Of a stretch of 64,000 nucleotides of DNA, positions 12,769 through 25,900 are shown one piece after another (the first letter of the stretch is position 1; each line of letters opens with the position of its first letter). A program made the translations under genes and the position numbers. A model generated the notes under the pieces. It ran no database searches, was not told the origin of the DNA, and saw only the letters and a program-made list of their open reading frames with translations. This DNA is from Brienomyrus brachyistius (lineage: Eukaryota; Chordata; Actinopteri; Osteoglossiformes; Mormyridae), in NCBI RefSeq assembly GCF_023856365.1, contig NC_064554.1, forward strand, positions 3,401,001-3,465,000. Reading direction: 5' to 3'.

Positions 12769-14633
12769 TAAGTGACATTTTCTCCCTAATTCGTCAAGTC
12801 CACGTTACTTTTAAATGGACTATTCAGTACTAATTCACGTTTACCTTTGCTTTACCCTTTAATAAAAATTATAAACTGGAGAGATTTTAAAGGAGGAACT
12901 TCTTAGTTAAATGTTTGGGGATCCCAACTTTTTGTATCTAAAGGTACTAGCAGACTGTCATAATAACATTAGTTTAAAATGAAAAATAAATTACATTGCA
13001 TATTGAAAATTGATGATAAACTGCTTAGTAACTTTAATGAAAATGTCAATATTCCTTCTAAATTTTTCCAATAGAATCCAATGCATGTGCCTGAATAGAT
13101 TCGTTTTTTGTTGTAACATACATTAAATGTACACAGGGAATGTATATGTTTTTGCAACGGGCAATATGATAGAAAGAACAAGCTGTAAAGAGACCGTAAA
13201 TACCGATTCTGCAAGTGTCTCGGCTCTACATGCCAAGTACCGATTTTCATCTGAAACCTAGTTTGACCCTTGCCTTTATGTTAACAAGCATGATTTAAAT
13301 ACCAGTATATTTACAATTAACATTACATATTAATATAAGAATACTGGGCATTACCGTAATGCCGTGGCAATTTTAATACCAAGTGGAATCCGCATGCTCC
13401 CTTCAGCAGTAGACTTCAGTATCTATCTGCAAAGTTATATACAGAATCTTACAGTTTCCCCATTATACCGAAACATTTCTGCTTGAAGTGTAAGTTTATA
13501 TCTGTTTGAGAAAATTCACACCTCTAAATAGGTTTAAAAAAGAACGAAATAACCATAATGTATCATATAGATATAATGTATCATATAGATAGGGTATGGT
13601 TACATTGTTTCTTGCGGCAGGTTTATGCTTTCCGTGGCACTACTACGTTTTGAGTAATTTCTCTAAAAATGCCATTTTGATGTGTGTCCTTCAATGAAAC
13701 CACATTTTGCAAAAGACTCATGTAATGACCACAGACATTCTAAACAGGGTGTTGTTGTCGCAGCCCAGTTCTTGTGGTAGTGAACACAGAGTAAGCGCTA
13801 TTGGAATCCAGCAGGGCGTTGCACCCGTGAGGTCAAGAAGTGTGACAGTATTTCTCACGGGTCATTCTGCGCGTTAAAGGACGGTATGCCAGCTCATCTA
13901 ATGCTTTTTGCTGAGGTTACACCGCAGTGGTAGAGATTTCAAACAATTATTGATAATGCCGTCAAATTAGTAGCATACAGGCTAATATTTGCAAGGTGTT
14001 TTAGTTTACACATTTAGTTGATTTAATTAAAATGTACAAAGAAGAACGGAAATATAAACGTAATAGTTATATAAATAATGATTTATGCTGATTACATTTT
14101 GTAAAAAAAGTGAAATGTTTACATTTTAGCAGCGATTATTCAATGGAATATTTATTTAATATTACTAATTACAATTTCTGCAATGAATGTACTGCATTAT
14201 ACGCATAGAATGCGTGGTAAAATGTAAAATGATTGTACCTATGTTATAATTTACATACATACAAATACACATAATTTTCATATTCAAATTTTAATGTGAA
14301 AATAGTTTTCAAGAGTTTCATCTATTTAATTTCATATTTTTAAATTGCAAACTTGATTTTTTTAAATTTTAACATGCTCAATTCTGCCCTCTATCGGCAA
14401 AAAGATAATTGCACGCATACAACACAACACAAATTAAAAATGTTATTGAAATGTCACGTTCGGTTAGGTTGTTACAATCATTTCATTTTAAAACATTGCA
14501 TTTCAAATACTGCATTTCTTCTGGTTTGTGTGCTGAGTTGGAACGCCTAATGCACTCTGTGTGTTTATTCCAGAGCTCTGCTGTGGTCCTGTTCCGTCAC
14601 TCACCTGCTCTGCGGCTCTCGTGCTGCTGTAAC

Positions 14634-17218
14634 ATGCCACGCTCTTTTCTAGTCAAGAGTAAGAGACCAGGGTCTTACACGTCACGGCCCAGGAGAGGCC
14701 AGGTTTTTGCTGGACCCACCCTGCTTCAAACATCCTTCCAGGATGTTATGCAGACATCGTGGCCAAGACAGACACCATCTCCTGTAAACATACACAATGG
14801 GGTCAAAGAGACCCCGTCCCTGGAGACTCCAATTCTTGGGACAGGGGACATGTACCCTGCGCTCCCCCCTGCTAGGGGCCCCACACCACACACGGGTTTG
14901 CATGCTGACATCACGGTTCCTAACAGAAGCTGGTCTGCAGGTACGCGCATGTGGTCTTGACTAACGTACCTGCAGTGTTGGAGCTCAGCTGTCCTGTGCT
15001 TAAATTAATGCATTTCCACCCTTATAAAACAAACCAGGTTACAGAATCGCCTCTCCTACACCAGTGCTGCCCTGGTGTCAAGTGTACCACCATGCTCCTG
15101 GAAAAGAACAAGTGCTGGATAGGATGGTGTTCACGTTGCTGTGTCCTGGATGGGATGGCAGCCGCGGTCTTTGCGGTGAGGTAATGCTGGACGAAAATCA
15201 CGCCACGTCGTCTATCAATCTGGGGTGGAGTACTGGGGGATTCGAGCAGCTCGCTGCCCACCTCAGACGTGTCGTCCGATTCTCTGTGTAGGCAAACATG
15301 GGTCTCTCTGTGGTTTGTCCTCTCAGCGTTGCCCCGCCAGCTGCACTGCAGAAACTCACTTACAGAAACTGGCGGCCATGCTGGCTCCGTGTGCCAGCGC
15401 TAGTGACCACGCCCCCAGCTTCAGTTGCCCAATGAATGTTAAGGTAAGAGCTACCCTATTGTCGAAAGTAGTACTACTTAAAAAAACACATAGTTATGTA
15501 TGATATGTGATGGGGGGGATTATCATAAGCTACGTGGGTGCGAAGTCTGGTGGCTTTATATTGTATTCTTGTAAATCAAACCACCTTAAGCCTTTTTACA
15601 TTAATTTACATTAACCATATTGACTCATACTGTCTATTATCAGCTGGCTCCGGATTAACTTGCAGTTCGAACCCCTGTCACGAATATTTTTGTGTTTTGA
15701 AAAGAACATTTGTTCCTTGCAGTGCTTTGCACTGTACATTTGACAACATTTAACTGCAATGCTAACAGTCTCTTCCATAAAATCAAATAAACGCTTTGGT
15801 TAGCAGTTGACTGGTTGTTATGCAGGATGAGCGTTTCGGGTGTAAGATATGCGGCAAGGTCTTCAAGCGCTCCTCCACACTCTCCACGCACATGCTGATT
15901 CACTCGGACACGCGGCCCTACCCCTGCCAGTACTGTGGCAAGCGCTTCCACCAGAAGTCTGACATGAAGAAGCACACCTTCATACATACAGGTGAGTCTG
16001 CCGGTGCACTCCCATTCTCATTGTAGCAGCTGTTTGATTTGTTCTTCAATTCTCACAAATACCACATAAAAAATATCAAACCTCAAATCAAACCTGTGCT
16101 TATAAGATGAAAAGATTGTGCTTTAGTGAGGGTGACGAGATAGTGCATGTCAGGGAGGACACTAGGGGCTAGGACAATAATTGTAAACTGTCATTTCAAT
16201 CAAAAGGACTAAGGAGTCCTTGCTGTGTGCTGATTGGTCAGTCTGCCATAAACATGCATGTGTCACTAATGTTAATGTGAAACAGCTGGATGAGTCTTTT
16301 AATCGAGCAAACAAACCAAAGCATGAGATCAACTGAAGTATTTCGCCAAGCACAGGAGCCTTTCAGTTTAAAAGTAGTTCGCAGAACCCAAAGTAGCTCA
16401 AAGTGTCCATCTTGACACGGATCATCTGGTCAGCTTTAGTCAGTGGGGGGGCAGATATCCAGACCAAGATTTTGTTTCAACCAACCATCCATTTCCCAAA
16501 CCGCTTATCCTACTGGGTCACGGGGGGTCCAGAGCCTATCCTGGAAGCAATGGGCACAAGGCAGGGAACAACCCAGGATGGGGGACCAGCCCATCGCAGG
16601 GCACATTCACACACCATTCATTCACACATGCACAATTCAGTAAGTCCAATTAGCCTCAGCATGTTTTTGGACTGTGGGAGGAAATTGGAGTACCCCTTAG
16701 GAAACCCCACGATGACATGGGGAGAACATGCAAACTCCGCACACATGTGACCCTGGCGGAGACTCGAACCCGGGTCCCAGAGGTGTGAGGCAACAGTGCT
16801 AACCACTGCACCACCATGCCGCCCCACTTCAACCAACCAGTTGAGTATAAATAGTCACAGTCACAGACTACTAGTTGGCTGGAATAAAATCTTGGTCTGG
16901 AGTTTTACCCTCGGGAACTGAACTACCCACCTCTGGCTTTAGTTGACTTTCTGTACGCGGGCGACGCACAAGACATACACAACCGGCTAGGATCTGCTCT
17001 CTGCCCCCTCAGGCGAGAAGCCCCACGTGTGCAAGGTGTGTGGCAGGGCCTTCAGTCAGAGCTCCAACCTGCTGACCCACTGCCGCAAGCACACCGGCCA
17101 CCAGCCCTTTCCCTGCGACAGCTGCCAGCGCAGCTTTCAGCGCAGGACGGACCTGCGCCGCCACCAGGAGCTGCACTGCAGCAACAGGGCCCCCGGCAGC
17201 CTGCTGTGGGCACCCTAA
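14634..17218 (+). CDS. gfi1: GFI1-family SNAG zinc-finger transcriptional repressor with four C2H2 fingers
   Basis: Exons 14634-14940, 15038-15180, 15327-15443, 15826-15991 and 17013-17218 (stop TAA) join in phases 1, 0, 0 and 1 to give about 312 residues. The start is fixed by the SNAG box [10 protein letters not shown], the LSD1/CoREST-recruiting motif of GFI1 proteins, preceded by a 5'-UTR acceptor (TTTATTCCAG, exon from about 14571). Exons 4-5 encode four C2H2 fingers beginning [30 protein letters not shown] and [10 protein letters not shown], matching GFI1 fingers 3-6 including the DNA-contacting fingers 3-5. Fingers 1-2, which normally precede finger 3 directly, are missing; exons 2-3 encode unrelated Cys-rich sequence. 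Finger residues look more like GFI1 than GFI1B. It should bind AATC-containing sites in blood and sensory lineages. The paralogue is unresolved: a third ohnologue, or a diverged duplicate losing function. Confidence 0.88.
16441..16935. mobile_element. Palindromic hAT-type MITE, copy 3, interrupted by a retroposon
   Basis: Flanked by a perfect 8-bp duplication, GCTTTAGT, at 16433-16440 and 16936-16943. The left half (16441-16487) and right half (16828-16935) are separated by the retroposon at 16488-16827. Confidence 0.75.
16488..16827 (+). mobile_element. Dispersed retroposon nested in a hAT MITE
   Basis: Same family, flanked by TTCAACCAACCA at 16476-16487 and 16828-16839. Removing it restores the internal sequence of the palindromic MITE at 16441-16935. 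It lies in the GFI1-like gene's last intron. Confidence 0.75.
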
Positions 17219-18908
17219 CATAAATCAGACATCCTGAATCTGCCGAGTTCCATGTGTCCTCGGGTCAACAAGGGAGGGGTTTAACCAATTTAATCACTCC
17301 TTTAACCAATCACAGTCTGCATCATATGACATCACCACATTGGGCCATTTTTTTATTTTCTGTGCCTGTGATCACAAGGTCGCTGATTCAAGGCTTTTTA
17401 TTGTTGTTATTATTGTTATTCTAATTACTATTATCATCATGAAACAGACGCACCCTTACATTGCTCCATACAGCCTTTGCAGGTGAGCATGTTCCTGTGT
17501 TTTTGTTTATCCGTGTCCCTTAATAAAATGCAGACACAAATGAAACAGGTACTTTAGGAATCTGTGCACCTTGCTGCTTAACAGAAAACACTGGTTTTAC
17601 TGAAGGTGGTGACATCATACAATGAAGACTGTGATTGGTTAAAGATCCCTTGTTGACCCAGGAACACATCAGATTAGACAAATTCAGGGCGTGCAACACA
17701 AATCACTCAGGCAAACACATATAGCTCACAGACAGCACCCCTGCAGTACGTATGAACAGCACAGACAGAACAGCACCTACACCATACAGCACGCCACACA
17801 TACACTCACATGGATACATACAGGACAATTTACAGAATACAGGCAACAAGCAGACACACACATGTACTGCACTGAACACCCAAGAGGGTCCTGAGCGCCT
17901 TCTACCATTGTGGTGACAGATTTTGAATGTTTACATATTTGAATAACCACCAAAGAGCAACCATTTTGCAATACAGACATCTGACGTATCAGTGGATTCA
18001 TCACATATAGATTGCTATGGATGTGAGGCATCATATAAAATTGTGTCTTCAATTATTTTCAATAAAAAAAATTTAAAAATCATGAAAATCAGTCCTTGTT
18101 TCAGTCACAAAAAGACACCGTTATAATCAGACGTATCACAGGTAATTTATTGAGAGACAAGTCTGATAGGAAAAATTATGCTAAGCTGAAATATACAAAG
18201 TTTACAATCCTCATACTGGCATACATTATCAGCTGACTTATTCACTGCTTTTGTTCCAGACTTGCTTTGCGAATCTGTGCCCTGACAGCGAGCTCGGCTT
18301 GCGTGAGTCTGCCCAGATCCCCCTTTACTCTTTATTTCACCTTGAAGGTCTTTTGCTATCGCAGATACTGTATGTGGCTGGATTTTAGCTAGAGAGCTCA
18401 GAGGAAACACACAAGCAGGAGTAGGACCGGGAGGGTACATCCGCAGGGTAAACCATCCGTTTGAATGTCTGATGCTTATTGTCATTCATTGCTCTCTCCT
18501 TCAGACCCTATCTCTCTGTTTCTTTCTCTCACAGACATATACACACACACACACACACACACCTTCTTGTAAGACACACTGAAAATCATTCTTTTTCACT
18601 TTTTCAGAAACTGAAACAACCTGTAAGGGAAACAGATACAATTTAAATGATTAATAATATAATTATTTGACTGCTGTGATACTTATTCTCATCCTGTTTG
18701 GGCATTTTTGTCATTTTTTTGGTTATAAAGCAGGATGGATATTTTGATCAACGTTTGCCATTTTATTCACCAAACAAGGTTCAGTAAGGATGATAGTCCA
18801 GCAGCTCTTTCAAAACTATGAATATATTCCATATTTGTAACAGCAGAGGGTTAATCTGGGCGTACCTTGTGATAATGAAAGGCGCTAAATAAATGGAAGC
18901 TATTACCG
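17219..18908. other. Convergent 3' ends of the GFI1-like and TGFBR3-like genes
   Basis: No coding exon was seen. The two genes converge here. AATAAA at 17522-17527 could serve the plus-strand gene. TTTATT at 18762-18767 (AATAAA on the minus strand) could serve the minus-strand gene about 140 bp after its stop. A short (CA)n tract lies at 18541-18562. Confidence 0.5.
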
Positions 18909-19997
18909 TCACACAGAGCTGCTGGAGTGCTCCATCAGTGCAGGGCGACTGCCGGCGGTGGGCTGGGGTGTACTGTCAAGGAGGCTGCCTCTTCTGAAGG
19001 CTGGGCTCATCCCTGACACACAGCCAATCACAAGCCGCTGATCAGGTTTCCTTGGCTTTCAATGAACGGGTGTGTGCTACCATGAGAACAGTAGTTATTC
19101 TGAATATTTAACTGTATTTATAAGACATAAATGGGATGCTACCTGTGTGACTGTGGATACACCACAGCGCCCCCATTAGACCGATACCCATCAGGAAAGC
19201 AGCAAACACAATCCCCACCACTGGGGCAGTATCGATTCCATTGCCTGAATAACAAAAGCATTGGACAGATTTACAATTCAATTATGTATCCTAGTTATTA
19301 TACAAACAAGATTGCTGCCATTGGTTAGCTATACATGCCAGCACATGAAACTATTCTATCACTGGTCACTTTTCAGTCCCCAGAAGAAACTATGCTACAC
19401 TATACTATAATATGCCATGCTATGCTATGCTATGCTATACTATGCAATGCAATGTTATGTTATGCTATGCTATGCTATATTATGTTATGCTATGCTATGT
19501 TATGTTATGCTATGCTATATTATGTTATGCTATGTTATGTTATGCTGTGCTATGTTATGTTATGCTATGCTATTTAATACTAACATGTCAGGGAGATAGC
19601 AAGTTTTTAAAAGCTGTGAGAGATGTGTGAAGTATAAAACAGGCACTCACCCAAGTCTGCAGCACTGGACTTAGACTTTGTGGTCATTCTGGGCCTGAGA
19701 ACTGACTGAACTATACACAATGGGGACCAAGACTGTCTATCAGTATTACTGTAACATTATAAGTATTATTAACAAATGCATCTATAAAAGCAGATACAAA
19801 TATAACACAATTGCTATTTACTTATCATTCGTTTGCTCAACATATTTCCAATATATTAATTTTATATCTTTCAATATTTTTTAAAGTGTAAATGGGAAAA
19901 GCAGCAATGTGCAGTACTGACCAACAGGTGGCAGGGTTTGACGCGCTCCCACAGGCTGAGTCACCACCACTGGTCTAGACAGTGTCCTGTAGTGGCA
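18909..19997 (-). CDS. tgfbr3l: TGFBR3-like juxtamembrane, transmembrane and cytoplasmic exons 14-16
   Basis: Exon 19922-19997 encodes a linker. Exon 19143-19244 encodes a single membrane helix, VVGIVFAAFLMGIGLMGALW, followed by the stop-transfer CIHSHTG; betaglycan and endoglin share the GALW(Y)IYSHT motif. Exon 18909-19012 encodes a 34-residue tail ending in SSSSV, a class I PDZ-ligand pattern (S at -2, V at 0) like the SSTA end that recruits GIPC in TGFBR3. The tail carries many Ser residues but no catalytic domain. Confidence 0.8.
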
Positions 19998-22900
19998 CTG
20001 ATAGGGAAAACGAGGAGACTCAGATGACGCCGATATTGTGCTTGTGGGCCTGCTCATTTTGGGCCTACTGTACCTTTCCGCGATTTGGCTGAGCGACGAG
20101 AGCAGGGACGCGGATTCCCTCCGCACAGTCAGCCTCTGCAGTTTCCCTGGTGGGGCTGGGCGCAGTGGGGGCAGCTTCTTCATCACACTGGTGCAGCTGA
20201 CAGTGCAGGAATTGGATGGGGTTGTTGTAGATGGGGTGGAGGATGAAACTGAACCTCAGCCTCCAAGACGCACTCATCGCTCCTTCTCCCTTCTTTCTTT
20301 CCATGCCCTGGGCCTCCTCTCCTCCTCCTCTTTCCTCTGCTCCTCGCGTCTCCTCCTCCTTCTCTGTTGCCCCCGTTTCCTGTCGCTGTGTCCTGCCTCC
20401 ACCCGCCACCGTAGCCCTGGTGCTCCCCTTCTCCGCTCAGCCTGACCATAGGGTCGAAGGAACAACCGCCCTGGATGACCATCCAGCTGGGGGCGGCTTC
20501 AGGGTGTGAGAGTGGGGACACCACGCACGACTTGACCTCCACGCTGCCCCTCAGAAACCCCCTCACAGACACCTGAGGGGGTTCAGAAAGGGAATGACAT
20601 TCTGATGACATCACAGCACTTGGGACATGAAGCTGGGGACACAGGCATGCAGAGCAGGGACACCCAACCCTGCCCTGCTTTCTCACAAATCCCAGACCTC
20701 ATCTATTCAGTTATATATCACAATGCTCCTGAATTCCCAAATCTGATTGGTCAGCAGGATGTCGATTGATTTTCATTGACCAAACACATAGTGCCAGCCA
20801 TTAACCCTTACATGTACAGAGGGTTCTGAATTTGTGAAACACTTGTGTTCTGCAAATGAGTATTTGAGATTTCACTTATTTTTGAATATTTGTTTCCACA
20901 GGAAAAATGTTATTAAAAAGTATTAAATAAAAATAGCATAACTATGCAATCTATGTTTTCTTTTTTTAGTTACACCACATAGTTTTAAGAAAAACATATG
21001 GTGTTAAAGCACAGTTAAAAGGCTCACTTTAATTGTGAACAGACAGTATTAAAAATATTCTAATCAGTCTTTGGAAGCTATTGTTGCACCTGTTGAGGGT
21101 AGAACCCACCTCCACATGGACGCGGCTGTTGGCCATGATGATATAGGGTCCCGTCATTTTCCTCTCGAACCCCTCTGTCACAGACAGGCGCATGGACAGG
21201 ATGGGTGTAAGAGCCGGGTGTCTGCCTGACGAATCCTCTGACCTGGCCTCCTGCTGGGCCCAGAGGCCTCTGGGGGAGGCCTGGTGGGGAGGAGGGGCTG
21301 TTCCTTGATTGGTTGGGGTCACAACTTGGCAGTTAACCTTTGGAGCAGGACATAGAAAGAAAACAGCAATTAAATCTCTCTGAGTGAGTTCCATCCACAA
21401 GCAGGCTGAACTCCACCCACAAGCAGGCTGAACTCCACCCACAAGCAGGCTGATGACATTGACCATTGGCAATTCAGCGGAGCCCCTACAGGCCCTCCTC
21501 ACATATATGATCAGCGGGGTCCGGTCCTCCCCTGTCCGGTTATGCTCAGCATCCACGGAGCTATCTCTCCACAGCAACACCTGAAGCATGATGGGAAACA
21601 AGACATGTGACCATATCACCCATCATTTGTGTCATCAGCATTAATCATCATTACAGTAAACAGGAACCATGACAGCAGTAATGCGGCAGAGATTCAAACC
21701 TACAACCACGCTTTTCTGTAAATAACCAGCCACCCCCATCTCATACCGGAACACGCTGTTCTTTCCCTGTGCCCCTCGCTCCCTGCGGTAATATTTGTGC
21801 GAACTGAGGTTGCCTGGACATGCCGACCTGGGTCATTCCTCTAAGTACCTGTCCCTGTGCGGCAGACATCTGCTATGTCACCACACACACAGCGCACTGA
21901 GCACGCTCACTTCAGTCACCGTATAAGTGGACTGCACTGAACTTGTCTTTCGTCCCCTATCAGCTCATGGCGAGCGACACTTTGCCGTCACTCGGCCCCT
22001 GGTCTGTTTAGATAAGAACGTTCAGTCGACGGAGCCCTGCACTGTTCTTAACATCCAGGCCTGTTAATTGTCTTCTGATTTCCCCCTCATCCACAACATT
22101 CTTTCTGCAAAGACAAGATGCTGTGATAAGCCTGGAGACCACAGACCAGAAGCTGACTGGCCTGTTCACCCATCTGTACCTGATAATATTCACTATGGGT
22201 TGCACAGATTATAACCTCCAGTCACTGTCAGCTGAACCTCTTTATTATTAACTCGCCTTATCAGCCACCGGACGACTCAAATCACGTCCGCTAACTATCT
22301 CCTCTTTACGCTACACGTCCCCTGGACACATGCTCCCCTATAGCACAAGGGCAGGAACATAAGAAAATAAGAAAAACAAACTGATATAATTCCGTGATGA
22401 ATACACAAAATCCCTTATTCTTTTTACAATTTGTTGCTTTTTATAAGTGCTACAGTAATTAAACTCAACTGACACTTAATGTCACATGCATTCGCTAACC
22501 GCAAACAAAGTACAGGAGCTCAGGGTGTTGGGTCTCTGCTATACCCTGGGGGGGTCCTAGTCCATTGCCGGATACTCACATACTAGAAATGCCGATGAAC
22601 TAAAGTTCTATTTGGGTCTATCGTCACGTAAACACAACCCGCAATATTCAATCTCACAATCCCACAAGCGCGAGGCAATACTGTCACTGTGCTCCATGGA
22701 ATTTTATACGATTCCTTTTAAGACGACGTGAGCTGATACTGGCTGCATTCGTCACATCCTTACCGTGTTTTTGTACCACACTGCTTTAGGCTGCTTCTCC
22801 ATTACTGCCTCCGTCCCACAGAAAATGACAGGGAACACCAACAGGAAGTGGCTGCCATTAAACCGGGCCTTGCACCGGCGGTCACTCAACGTAACGGCCA

Positions 22901-25900
22901 ACACTGGGAAAGGTGGCTGAGAGGAAGGGGCACAGAGGAGACAGCTGGCAACTTCATTTGGGAAAACAAACGTGAAAAATGCACCAGATGTTTAAAACAG
23001 CAGCAATTTTCTGTGTCACATGCATGAATGTACTGATGCACTAGCAGGGAAATCGCTGCTAATATAGACTGTGCAGCAAACAGGGTAGAGAAAAGAACAC
23101 AAAATTACAATAATATGTCAACAAAGTACTAAAATTCTAGAAATTATTATAAAAGTATAAAGGATAAAAAATATAAGAAAATATTTAAGCAAATATTCAA
23201 GGTTTAGGTTGCAGGCATAGCTTGTTTATGCTTATTAATAAGTATCTTAATCACCATTATTTGTAATGTGTCTTTCATTTATTGCAGTCTCACAGCATCC
23301 TCAATGGGTTCAACAGCACAGTCTCATAGGATATGAACCTATGACCTTCAGGTGGCATTCCTGCCACAGCGCTTCTCACAGTCACTCTCCTACCTGCAGG
23401 GCGTTCGTGTTGACGGCCACCTCAAGCAGCCCATCCTGGCACTGCGTGCTGACAGACTCACTGGCGACTCCATCCACTGTGCCCGGCTCCCCTTGCTGGC
23501 TCAACCACTGCCTCAGCCTGCGCTCCTGGCCCCACTGGGGGGCGCCCTCCACCCAGGTGAACTGGGACTGCATGGTGGGAATGTACTCTGCACACGGGGA
23601 CGGGGGAATAAAGCATGTCACGTCCACTCCGCCACATCCGCAGCTCTCTCGTCGGCCCCACGCACACACACCTAACCACATGGCCACGCCCCAAAGTTAC
23701 ACACGCTCCAATTAACCGAAGCTTAGCTCTCACCGGCCCTGCCCCCAGCCAGCTTGATGGTGAAGCGATTGGCCAGATCGGCCTCTGTGTATGACGTCAC
23801 CGCTGGCAGACCATGCTGATTTGCCCAGGCCAAAAGGTCGCGGGTCTTATAGAGGTTGGGTATTACAGTGCTGGTCATTGTCAGCCCGGGTTCAGATGGG
23901 TAAAGGGGGGACACTGTGTTGGATGACTGTAAAACAGAAAAGGTTCCCATCAAAATAGTAGTGGTAGAGCTAATGCCCTGATCATGACTGCTGAGGGTCT
24001 ACATCATTGATTCCCAATCCGGTCCTCGGGGACCCATGTTTTTGCTCCCTCCCAGCTCCCTGTCAGACAGTCCACATTTTTGCTCCCTCCCAGCTCCCGG
24101 TAGGAGCAAAAATGTGTATTGTCTGTGGGTTCCTGAGGACTGGAGGAGGAAACATTGCTCTAAATGCACGGGATATGGGATACTCACATACACCGAGATG
24201 TGACATGGGATACTCACATACACCGAGATGTGACATGGGATACTCACATACACCGAGATGTGACCTTGCAGCCCGATGGCGGTCAAGGCCCAGTTGACCG
24301 GCGTGGCGCTGCTGAGAACCAGCACCAACTCGTACCAGCTGACATTGCCCACCGGGGGCAGCACTGAGATGGGTACCTCCACCTGCAGGGAGCTGAGACA
24401 CGAGTGGGGGAGGCCTCAGCTTGTGTTTATGAAGCAACTCACAGAAGCTTACAGAAGCAGCTGGTGTGGATAAACACACACCAAGACTAAACTGGAAACA
24501 TGAAGAGCGGGAGAGAAAACAGTCCCCAGACAGGCATATAAATGCCAAGTGAAAAGGCGTAAATGAAATCAACAGACACTCTGACCATCAAACCTAAATA
24601 ATTTAACAGAACAAGCGACTTCCTCCAGGGTGTCTGTCCGAAAGCTCACCCACACATTCCAGAACCTGCTGACTGCAGACTGATCACATGAACTTCGACC
24701 TCCCTGCTGGCACCGCCTCCCGGCGGAAGGCAGCCCCTGATAGGCTGCAGCTGCAGGTCAGAGGTCAGGTAGCTGTGGGACAGGAAGAGGGACTGCAGCT
24801 GGCACACGCTGGGCATGGTGGGGTCTGCAGGATGGCATCAGGGCAGTTAGACAGAGAGATACGGACTTATATAAGAATTAGGTCTCCATTTATTCCAACC
24901 AGCTCATTGTGGCTGTTCACGACATAGATATAAAATATCTGAACGACCAGATTTACAGCCCTTTAAACGAAAGCTGTGAGCCCAGCTCCCCCTCTTGTCT
25001 CACTGCAGGACTTACCCTCCCCAAGTCGCAGGTAGACCCGATTAGCGTGCTCCGCATGATTGAGGGACGAGAGGGACGAGTGGTTCTTTAAGACCCAGCG
25101 GTGCAGTGGCCGAGGGCGCCAAGGCAGCGAGGGAACCTGCCGCACTTGGACTGCCATTCCACGTGTTTGGACGTCAGAGAAGGCCGACATCTAGCAGGTA
25201 GAGTTAGTGTCACCCATCATCATCATCATCATCATCATCTTCACCATTCACATTGATTATCTTAATTAAGTTGTCATGTTATGCATGTCTACAACAGCAG
25301 GGGGAGCCCTTTCAACCCAACAGGTAGGCTGACCTGTACAATGACCACCAAGTTGGTAGGCAGTCTCTCTCCCTCTAGCCACCAGGACACAGCATGCTGG
25401 GAGCTGAGCACCAGTGTCACAGGCCGGACAGGCGGGTGGGAGAAAGACAGCGGACGCAGCAGAACAGTCACCTGATGGGGGTGGAAGTGGGGTTGTGGTT
25501 AGCACATGTGTGGTATCAGAATGCTGATTGGCTGGCTGATTCATGAATGTCCAAGAGCACCTGATTGGGCTGAACAACAGAGGCTCCGCCCACAGAGATC
25601 ACATGGGTTTCCTTATCGCCGCTCTCCCTGGCCGCACATCCAGGCCCTGCCCCAAATTGCTCCAGCAGACCCTGCACTGGGTGCAGTGACCCTACTGGAG
25701 AAACTGAGCACTGCACCTGTGTAAAGCACACTGCAAAAGACATAGGTGACCAAGTTTAATCTTCTGCAATGTCTCAAAAAATATATTTTTTACAAAAAAA
25801 TACCAGTACCACAATCCTGTATGCTAAGCCCTATAACTATGAATGGTATCAATACTAATTACTAGATAAGTAATAACTAAACAACAACTTATAGTGTAAC

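Larger units (their letters stand above)
8989..14570. other. Gap between the EVI5-family and GFI1-like genes
   Basis: It holds the EVI5-family 3' UTR, two hAT MITEs, a (GAT)n tract and, from about 12800 to 14550, AT-rich DNA without repeats I recognise. No coding exon was supported. Upstream enhancers of the GFI1-like gene could lie here, but nothing in the sequence proves it. Confidence 0.5.

Noticed and set aside
19335..19630. Open frames of MLCYAM repeats
   Set aside because: Pentanucleotide array in an intron.
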